A stretch of DNA of 64,000 bases from Strongyloides papillosus. Its lineage: Eukaryota; Nematoda; Chromadorea; Rhabditida; Strongyloididae. The stretch covers positions 2,666,001-2,730,000 of the forward strand of contig SRSI01000010.1 of assembly GCA_005656395.1 (NCBI GenBank), written 5' to 3'. A program made the position numbers and the translations under genes. This document shows positions 55,641 through 64,000 of this stretch, piece by piece; positions within the stretch are counted from its first letter, which is position 1; each line of letters begins with the position of its first letter. A model generated the notes under the pieces. That model was not told the origin of the DNA and made no database searches. It was given only the letters and a program-made list of their open reading frames with translations.

Positions 55641-58600
55641 TTTTTTTCTTGTCAAAAAAACTAATACATAAATAACAACTTTACTGTCCTACCCAATATA
55701 AACAGTCCCAAAAATAGAACAGAACTGATTCTTATTTGCTAATTACTCTTATCTAAAAAGACCAACATCATTAATAATAAAAATGAAGAATAAACAATCT
55801 TCGAAATTGAAATGAAACGAGTAAATAAAAATAATAACAAGAAATATTATAAAAATAAAAAAATCAATCTATTAAACAATAAAATGCTCAATACAAAACT
55901 ATAGATTATGTTAATGTAACAAAATAGAAAATCATTTCATTTTTATATTTCTCAAGTATATATCTATGATGAAGTACAGTTGATAAATCCGAAAAATAAT
56001 TATTAAGTATATGATCAAAACAATATTTATATGATTATTAAAAATATGTTGTAGTGAAATAATCCCATCATATGTGTAAACAAAATATTTTAATAAAAAT
56101 ATTGTTTTTGATAACTTTCTTCCATTTATTCAAAAAATAATAATATGAGATAGATATTTTGCACAGTATAAAAATTTGTCCAATTTTAAAATGTCGTAAG
56201 ATTTAGGATTTAGATTCTCTAAATTTGTATAAACCTCATTTTGAAAAAAAGTTTCTTGAAATTTTTAAAACGCCATTCCAACACACAACTGTAGAACAAA
56301 AATTAAAAATACTATTCCAAACGAATATCGCGTCGATTTGCAATATTTTTTGGGAAATATTCTGAGAAATTTTATTTTTGACTCGCAAGATTAAAAATAT
56401 TATTATTGTAAATAAGAATTAGAAAACTCTAAATTTTTACTGAATATCATTTTATGTGGTGTAATTAAATACATGCCCACATTCTACCTTGCACCATCAA
56501 TGATATTTTTATTAGTTTATACTTAAAGCTTATAAATCAAAAATGACTAGTATATTTGACGTAATTTTTAATGATATTTATAATGGTATATATACAAAAA
56601 CAAAACATTAAAATTTCTAGAAATCCTAGAGATACTAAATAAAGAACTGTTACGACTAGTTAGAGATTTAAACTCTCTAAATATATTTAAGCAATAAAAT
56701 TCTAAACTGTTAAAGAATTTCCTGTCCATAATTTCCGAAATTTAATTATTTTTTTAGGAAAAAAATATTTAATAAGTGCAAATTGAATTCGAGAAAAAGT
56801 TGATAAAAAATAAAAAAATTTATAATTTTATCAATATATAATTTCCGATATTTTTAATCAACTAATATGCTAGTAAGAAACACACCCTCTCAATACATAT
56901 TAAAAATCATCTTTAATGTTTTAGTAATTTATATTTAGTAAATTAAAAATTTATAATCTTAAATAACGTATAAGACAGCTATAAAGTATATTTTTGAAGT
57001 TTTAAAACTTCATAAGATTAAAATAACAATGTGTTTTATGACAATAATTAAATTTTTACTTAGATTTTTGATCAAAAATACTAAAATGATGCTTTGAATT
57101 TTAAAAGTTACTGACTGAAATTTAATCTTTAAAATTCATTTCTTATAGAAACCCATTATAAGCAACTAAAATATAACTACAAATTTTATATAAATTGTTA
57201 TTAAAAATAAAAAATATAGCAGTTTTTTATCTAAAAATTGAGTTGCTACAGGATAGACACAAAATAAAAATAAAGAAGAAGAATTTTTGCCTAAACTCTT
57301 TTTATACTTCCTTAATTATAATGTATATAATTTATGTAACATCATTCAAAATTACATACTTTATATTTAAACTCCGATAGATCTAAATTTTTACAAACTA
57401 AGTGAATATTATATTATGTAAATTCTTATCTATATTGAATTTTATAAATTACAAAAATTTTTAAGAAATCACATTGTCAGTAAAATATTTTAAATAGGGT
57501 TAATGATTAAAGTATTGCATCTCTTTCCTCCTATATATCAATTCTAATGCCTGTTATGTATCTTTAATAGTGTAACTATCTCATTAGAAGGGGTTTTTGC
57601 CCCTACCTGGCTTCGTATAAAATTAACTTTAATATTAAATATATTATCAATTGTTGTACATTTTTGTCTTACTGCAAACTTATATATTCATACTTCAAAT
57701 AACAATCGCCTTTCTTTACCTTTTTCTTATTCCTCCCATTCCGGTGATTGATAGTTGATAGAATATTAAAAGGAAATTTAGATATTAAAATTTATTTACC
57801 TGCACTTCCTTTTTAAAAAAAAATCGTAGGCAGATAAATATTTATGAAAATTAAATTTTAATATACCATACTATGATAAAAATGAATTTTATTCTCTTAT
57901 ACAAACATGAAAAACAGTAAAGAAATGAAAAAAACAAATTGTACTATGTTGTAATAATCTCGTACTATACTTTTTATATTCCTATTTATCTAGAAATAGA
58001 TCCTGAAGTACATTATTTCAAGAATAAAAAGTAGAAAAAGAAATGGTTAATCAACTTACTAATGTATATTTTAAAAATATATGAAATCATTAAAATGGCT
58101 AAAAAATTTATAGAATTATAGAGGAACGAAGTATTAAACTTTAATCTTTCACTCAATTAAAAAAGAAATTATCTACTTAATTAATAATGTTTAGATTTTT
58201 AAACCTATACTAAGAAAATATGAAAATATTATTAATAAAAATAAATGGAAAATATTAATAACATAAAAAAATAAAATGAAAAAACATGCTGCAATCGAAA
58301 AAATATTAAATACGAAAAATTAGAAAAATATTAGTCAGGAGAAGTTGAAAATTTAATAACTTTAGAGTATGCATAATTAAGAAATTGCAAATAAAAAATT
58401 CGTATTAGAATAAAAATTACATAGAAGTATCAAATTAATGCAGTATTCGAAATAGATAAAAAGAAAAGTTATCAATTAATAACACAATTTTTGCTATGGG
58501 TTTAAATTAAATACTACACATTGGGTTGACAGGGGTAAGTGCTGAGAATAGGAAGTAATGTTGTCCGTTGGAATGATGCATATTAATTCAAAATTCTACA

Positions 58601-59242
58601 ACACAAAAAGTAATTTTTTCTCCTTTCTTTTATGCTTTTTGGTAGAAAAGATACTAGCAATTAAAATACTCTTTCATTAAGAAAATATTTTATATAGTAA
58701 AATCTGCAGAGGATTATATTCTTTTATTATAATCTAGTAGTAAAAAGAAAGAAAACTTAATTTTAAGCAATAAGGTATCTTTAAATTTTTTAATGTAAAA
58801 TATTTCTAAATACAGCTAAATTTAAAAATATTATTATTGATTGGAAAATATCATAATTAGGAAATTTTACTTAAAAGAATTTGAAATACGAAACGATTTT
58901 AATTACCTTCAAAAAAATATAAAATAATAAAAGTGTTAAAAATAGATTCTTTAATTTTTGTACTAAATAAATTATTAAAAAATATAACCAAATTAAATGT
59001 CAAAAAATAACTTTTAATAAGTTGTTAATTTAACTATAAATCATTATATTGACATATTAATATAGTACAAATTAATAAAATAATTGTTTTGACAAGAGTT
59101 TGTAATCAAAATTAGATACATTTTGTCATGGACTTTTTTCATATGATTATGAATGTATAATAATTAACAACATTGTCGATATACAATTTTTTTCCGCATA
59201 AATATGTTATTTAAATATCATGATAAAGATTTCCACAAGTTT
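55641..59242. other. intergenic spacer, 3.6 kb
   Basis: AT-rich, and A-rich on the + strand by eye. The right-hand part holds the 3' UTR of the receptor gene and the left-hand part the LARP1 promoter. A G/C hairpin lies at 57589-57604 and a small GC-richer patch at about 58520-58575. No credible coding sequence was found. Confidence 0.6.
57589..57604. other. short G/C hairpin
   Basis: AGGGG (57589-57593) and CCCCT (57600-57604) are perfectly complementary across a TTTTTG loop. Such a G/C helix stands out in sequence this AT-rich. No neighbouring gene or motif explains it. Confidence 0.4.
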
Positions 59243-60362
59243 TTATTCATTTATATGTTCAATATTGGTACTAAACTTTTTGAAAGATATTTTTTTAATA
59301 CATCTTCTAAATTTTTTCTTCAAAAATTTCCAAATTCCAAATGTATTATTGTTATTAAACTTATTTTTACAGTCATAATATATAATTATTATGTTAAACA
59401 ACCTCAATAACACTTCACGATTCTTTGAGGACATAAATATGAACAACAATGCGTTGACACTTGGTACTAAACTCAGTACTTGTAGGATAGTCGTACCATA
59501 AAAAGGTTTAGAAAATTCAGAATTAAAAAAAAAGAATCCAATATACGAAAGAATCGGTATGCTACATAAGCCAACAGGTGCTAAACTTTGAAAAAGAATT
59601 ATTTTTGAAAATTCCTTTTGCATTTTTTTTGTTCTCTCAGACATAATTGGAGAAGTTACTTCCATATATTTTTTGTATTTAAAATAAAAAATGAAAATAA
59701 TTATATAATTTGAGATAAAGTAACTCGTGATAATTGTAATGCAAATTATGTATTCTTTACTCCACTAGAAAAGTTGTTTTTTAAACTTTATTTTAAATTA
59801 GTTTACTTACAAAAACAAAAAATGTTGTAGTCGTTTTAAGATTTACAAGGTGCTCTCCAGAAGGACTATCTTTAAGTAGATTTATAACTACACTAACAGG
59901 AGTTATTTTATGATTAATCATATAACCATTATAAAAAGTAATTAATGATAATGAAATAGGTACAAATGTTAACAATATTACTTTTTTCAAAGTTAAATGT
60001 GCTGATTTGCAACATATTATATATCTTGATAGAAGAACAACAGAAGGGAATGCGATATCAATATCTGTAATCAAAAGATATAATCCAAAAGTTATCTTAT
60101 ACAAAATTAGACTTTGTTGATAGCAACTAAAATATCCATAATGAAATATGAGGTAATTTCTGTAGAGTACAATTTCACATCTACTAATACCATTTATAAT
60201 TCCTGATAGAAATCCGAAAGAAAATTGCACAAAAATTAGCTTTTTGTATTCTCGATCGTAATCGGTTCCATAAGTTTTCCAATTTATATATATGGCAACA
60301 ATACAAGATGATAGATTTAATGTTACACTAGATACGTAAATGACAAAATTAACTGTCTCCAT
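59243..60362 (-). CDS. nematode serpentine chemoreceptor-like GPCR
   Basis: Exons 60362-59811 and 59764-59243 join across a 46-bp phase-0 intron (GTAAGT to TTTCTAG) into about 357 residues. Several strongly hydrophobic segments give roughly seven membrane helices: N-terminal FVIYVSSVTLNLSSCIVAIY, one around LIFVQFSFGFLSGIINGI, helices near LYLLITDIDIAFPSVVLL and VILLTFVPISLSLITFY, then three in exon 2. The late segments SLAPVGLCSIPI (helix 6) and LVPSVNALLFIFMSSKNREVLLR (helix 7 and its end) match the pattern of nematode Srd/Str-type receptors (Q-P-P, then P-NA, then a basic end). There is no DRY-like motif at helix 3. Ligand and subfamily cannot be told. The end beyond residue 310 is Asn/Lys-rich and could instead include a retained intron. 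Confidence 0.75.
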
Positions 60363-62553
60363 AAAAGTAAAAATTTAATTTTTATTAAGAAAATGGAAAT
60401 TTTATCAATATCACATTTATTTTAATAAATGATAGTTGTTTATTAACAGTTATTAGAATAAAATTAATGTAAATACTTAATTTTTAATTGTTTATGCATT
60501 AATAAAATAGATATTAAATTACTTTTATTACTTATTTTTTGGTCAATTTTATTAAAATTATGAATTATGATTTAATTTATATATATTATTTAGAGTACCA
60601 TAGTAACTAATTTTATAAATCTTTTTAAACAGATAAATCATTTTGTCATAATATAGAATGTTTTTTTCGATAGAAAACAAAGATCTATGTTACCGTATTT
60701 ATGATAATAGTTATTTATTCATAAAAAATGCTAAATAAAAAAAACATAATTATTCCTTAAATTAGTAAAATATTTAAAATTCAATGGAATTTTCTTAACT
60801 TTAAAAGTCTTTTAAGATTGATCAATTAACCAACTAATTGTTTATTTTCTAAGTCCAATATTACAAATCAAAAGTTTGTGTAAATTGTACAAGTAAACAT
60901 GTATTTTTTCATCAAACTTAAGTACAATAAAATATTTACCATTATTTATATAAAACATTATATGATCTAAATAAATATATATTAATATTCACAGAAAAAA
61001 GTGAAATTTATAAACACATTATTAAATAATTAATTCAAAAATGTTATAATATACATAAATGTAGTTAAAAAACGAGGAGGAATTATAAAATAATTCAATG
61101 ACATCAAATATATGATACACGTGGTTTTTCTAACAGAAGTGTATACAAACTTTTAAATCCCATATTATATATTTGTATATTCATTTTTCAAAGAATTTTT
61201 TAGTGTTTGTTATTTTGCCAATTCAATTATGTCAGAATTATTTATATGTCAAGATTATTAAATAATTTTTTATAGTTCTACTATTTAATGCAACTCCTTT
61301 AAAATTAACCGATAACTTAATCATCAATTTTAATTATTTTTTGATATTAATTTGGAGACTTCTTGGAAAACGTAGACAACAATTACCATTTAAATTAAAA
61401 ATTAGAAACATTTATAATCGTAGTAGCATAGTTTCATATAATAGGTCTTTAAATGTTTTTCTATTGATGGATGTATTTAAATATAATTTATTTTCTTGAA
61501 TATTAAAAGAAAAATTAAGTTGTCAAGTGTGTAAGAGAAAAAAATAAATCCCCTTTCTTTTTTTCATTCAAAATGAGAAAACATGATGTCATAGTAGTTC
61601 CCTGTTTATATAATTGATTTATTTGTTAAATAAGTTTGATTAGAATATTTTAAATAAAAAATATATTATTATAACAAAAATTGTTTAAAAATGATATAAA
61701 TCTATAGCCTTTGTTAATTAAAAAAAATTTATTTGATCTCTTGCTCTTGTTTCGATCTTAAATTGAAATATTTCATTTGTAAAGTAATAAATGAATTAGT
61801 AAAATATATCAATTAACTTTAGAAGCACTATTAAGAATATTACAATTTTTGTTACAAAATGTTATTCAAACAGTTAAAAAATTTTGAAATGCCTTCCTCG
61901 TAAACACTAAAATTAATTTCTTCCGATTTTGTATCCATATTTTACAGTAATTGCTTGTTGTTTAATATTCTCTACAACTTTTTCTTTCTCGTAAATAAAT
62001 TTATATTCATTAGTTTTGAAAACAACTTTTCCATCAATTATTTTTATTTACTTGATTATTGTTATTACTTTACATACAATTTGATTCTATGTTGTTTTAT
62101 ATATAGAGATTAACCGATAAAATTTAACACTAACCGTTTGTTAACAACTTATAAAAAAATATTATTTTCACTACAGTATTAGAAGAATAATACTAGCAAT
62201 TCAAAGCAAAATTCAAATATAAAAATATTACATCAACATTACTAAAAAAATAGTAAAATAGTATCAAACAGTCTTCTGAAATTTACAAATCTTTTGTTTT
62301 TGTTAAAAAACAATATAATTTCTTCTATGTATATGGGTACATAACAATTTTCATCAGAAAGCATATGTATGTATCTGCAAATCCTTGAAAATAACCCATT
62401 TACACCAAAAACTAGACTTAAAAGACTCCAGTATAGGCACTTAGAAGTCTATCATTGCATTAAAATAATATGAAAATAATGTTTGTAATTATAAAGCTAT
62501 GTACAATTTTGATTAATGTCACTTTTTTTTTTGTATTTTTGTTTGTATCTTTT
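60363..62553. other. intergenic spacer with an isolated coding-like fragment
   Basis: 2.2 kb between the receptor start and the LARP1-like stop, both minus strand. It is AT-rich, and A/T runs dominate. The only exception is the protein-like stretch at 61913-62047, listed separately. No other element was seen. Confidence 0.55.
61913..62047 (-). pseudogene. isolated coding-like fragment
   Basis: An open stretch of about 44 codons with a stop, but no ATG and no good acceptor directly upstream. The peptide contains IIDGKVVFKTNEYKFIYEKE, which looks like real protein, with Gly, Asp, Glu and Val codons unlike the A/T noise around it. The pattern is loosely like the C-terminal end of amidohydrolases (a DGKVV strand followed by a charged helix), but this is a guess. 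It may be the last exon of a gene that I could not find upstream, or the remnant of a decayed gene. Confidence 0.3.
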
Positions 62554-64000
62554 TTAAACTGTCACGGTAACGTTCTTCGATTCTTCTGATGTGTTTTTTA
62601 CTTCGTCTAATAAAGGCCAACTTTTGGGATTGGTCTTTGTTCTAATGTACTGACAATCTTCAGACATCTCCAATGCAGTACTAGTCTTCATAGCTTCAAT
62701 GACAAGATTTATATCATGAGTTAAATTCTTAATTTTTGGGAAACCTGCTACTAATAGTAAGGAAATATATCCGTTTTCATCCATTTTTCTACGTATAAAG
62801 AAATCTTTGACAAGATTTTCTTCTGAAAGATAGTATTCTATTTGACGTAAGATACAGTCTTTAATCTGATCTGTACTCATTACACTTCCGAAAGAGGGAT
62901 TTCTATAATGTGGTTGAAAGTAAGGATGATAAGGCACGTGTGGTAATGAAGGAAAAGCAGTAGTAATAAATGGTTGATTTGGAAATCTATTAAATGTGGT
63001 TAAATCTTGTGGGAATATAACTGCTTGATGTGGCAAATTTGGAATAGGTAATAATAATTGAGGTTCAACAGGTACTACTGCAGCCGTTGCTTCAGCAGCT
63101 TTTGTTGGATCAAATGATGGTAAGGCATAGTATGGTCCCATATTTCTAAATTGATTTTCTAGTGTCTCCATGTAATCTTCACCATCTTCTGTTCCATCTT
63201 CAGCATGTACAGCCGCTTCATCCCATGATGGTAATGGACCGCGTTCTTTATAGTGGTTATTTTGTCTATTGCCACGATAGTCGTAATCATTAGAATTATG
63301 CTCTCCAGAACGGCGTCCTTTATATTGTTTGTAACGTCTATTGAAGTTATGACCACTATCTTTTGATTGATCATCAACTACACCTCCACCATTGATATTG
63401 TTTTGATCTGGTAAAGTTGACAATCCTGGTGAATTGCTTTTCTCTGGTGGTGAAGAAACATTATTTTTCCCATTTTTCTTCCAACCCTGATGGCCTTGAT
63501 TTTGATAATAATAGCCATCAGTTCCTTTGTCATAGTAGCAATATTGAGTATCATCTTTAGTATTTTCACTATCTTTCCAATCACCATCGAAGCCATCATC
63601 CTCTTGGTTTCCATTATTAGTTGAATCATGATACTTCTTTATCGTTTTACTAAATACTTTTTTTCTTGTTTTTTCTCTTGGTTGTTGAATTTCTGATGTG
63701 TCATTATTTGGAATATTGGTCGAATTTTCAGGACTATTAATATTAGTTATCATGGTACTGTCTACTTTATCGTCTTTTACAAAAACTTGTTTATTTACAT
63801 TTTCTCCGAACTCTCCACTATTACAATCTTCAGAAATTTTTTTATCTTTTCCTTTTTTGTTGTTACTTTTTAATTTTTTTTCTTTCTGATTTGATTGATC
63901 TTCTTCGCTTTCAACTCTAGCAAACTGTTTTGTCTTGTCATCACTTTCTATGACACAAACTGGTGCTGCTGATGACTTTGAAACAACACCACTTTCTGAT
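62554..64000 (-). CDS. second LARP1-like protein, La motif only (5' partial)
   Basis: The frame is open from the window's right edge to a TAA at 62554, so the N-terminus is missing. The last 399 residues after an internal Met (63753) contain the same order of elements as the LARP1 gene 7 kb away: YCYYDK with DGYYYQNQGHQGWKK, then GPLPSWDEA, then YYALPSFDP, then a La motif (LRQIEYYLSEENLVKDFFI through IRTKTNPKSW). It ends about 20 residues after the La motif, so the DM15 region is absent. The upstream part is Lys/Ser/Asp-rich. It is on the same strand as the full-length gene, with the receptor gene between them. Without DM15 it should not bind the TOP cap, although it could still bind RNA. Probably a lineage duplicate. 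Confidence 0.85.
   Translation of the reverse strand, partial: SESGVVSKSSAAPVCVIESDDKTKQFARVESEEDQSNQKEKKLKSNNKKGKDKKISEDCNSGEFGENVNKQVFVKDDKVDSTMITNINSPENSTNIPNNDTSEIQQPREKTRKKVFSKTIKKYHDSTNNGNQEDDGFDGDWKDSENTKDDTQYCYYDKGTDGYYYQNQGHQGWKKNGKNNVSSPPEKSNSPGLSTLPDQNNINGGGVVDDQSKDSGHNFNRRYKQYKGRRSGEHNSNDYDYRGNRQNNHYKERGPLPSWDEAAVHAEDGTEDGEDYMETLENQFRNMGPYYALPSFDPTKAAEATAAVVPVEPQLLLPIPNLPHQAVIFPQDLTTFNRFPNQPFITTAFPSLPHVPYHPYFQPHYRNPSFGSVMSTDQIKDCILRQIEYYLSEENLVKDFFIRRKMDENGYISLLLVAGFPKIKNLTHDINLVIEAMKTSTALEMSEDCQYIRTKTNPKSWPLLDEVKNTSEESKNVTVTV

Noticed and set aside
58510..58580. GC-richer patch suspected to be an exon or small RNA
   Set aside because: No open frame with splice sites, no tRNA boxes and no hairpin could be drawn.

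Overview
This window looks like nuclear DNA of a clade IV parasitic nematode, most likely Strongyloididae (Strongyloides or a close relative). The evidence is the very AT-rich intergenic sequence (judged by eye), introns of only about 39-61 bp with GTAAGT-like donors and TTTTAG/TTTCAG acceptors, compact genes, a nematode-type serpentine receptor, and animal genes with short, divergent nematode-like sequences. The species assignment is inference.

Layout. Positions 1-16126 are gene-poor. Positions 16127-19224 (+) hold an AF4/FMR2 (AFF) family elongation-factor scaffold in three exons. Positions 20947-24042 (-) encode a secreted, probably GPI-anchored leucine-rich-repeat protein. Positions 27083-29551 (-) encode a divergent beta-catenin. 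A dense cluster follows: FANCD2 (31809-36407, +), a NIFK/Nop15-type nucleolar RRM protein (36843-37511, +), the Pol III subunit POLR3K/RPC11 (37635-38008, -) and the translocon subunit Sec61 alpha (38291-39754, -). After a 2 kb gap come a secreted protein of unknown family (41814-42789, -) and a CUEDC1-like ubiquitin-binding protein (43039-43985, -). An ERK-type MAP kinase (mpk-1 orthologue) lies at 47468-48650 (+). The last part is a minus-strand block: full-length LARP1 (50965-55640), a chemoreceptor-like 7TM protein (59243-60362), and a second, shorter LARP1-like gene that runs off the right edge (62554-64000).

Most genes are housekeeping or conserved signalling genes: transcription elongation, DNA crosslink repair, ribosome biogenesis, Pol III transcription, ER translocation, Wnt and Ras/ERK signalling, and TOP-mRNA translation. 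They do not form one pathway. FANCD2-NIFK and Sec61-POLR3K are close same-strand pairs that could be operons, and the two pairs converge on a 123 bp interval.

All exon models were made by reading splice sites and checking reading phase by hand. Several short terminal exons (AFF first and last, Sec61 first, LARP1 last, CUEDC1 first and last, FANCD2 first, POLR3K first) were recovered this way. I found no viral, bacterial, CRISPR or obvious transposon sequence. The most interesting points are the LARP1 paralogue pair in which one copy lacks the DM15 cap-binding region, a 31-bp tandem repeat upstream of FANCD2, the apparent absence of the usual FANCD2 ubiquitin-acceptor lysine, and a few isolated GC-rich or coding-like islands in the AT-rich spacer.
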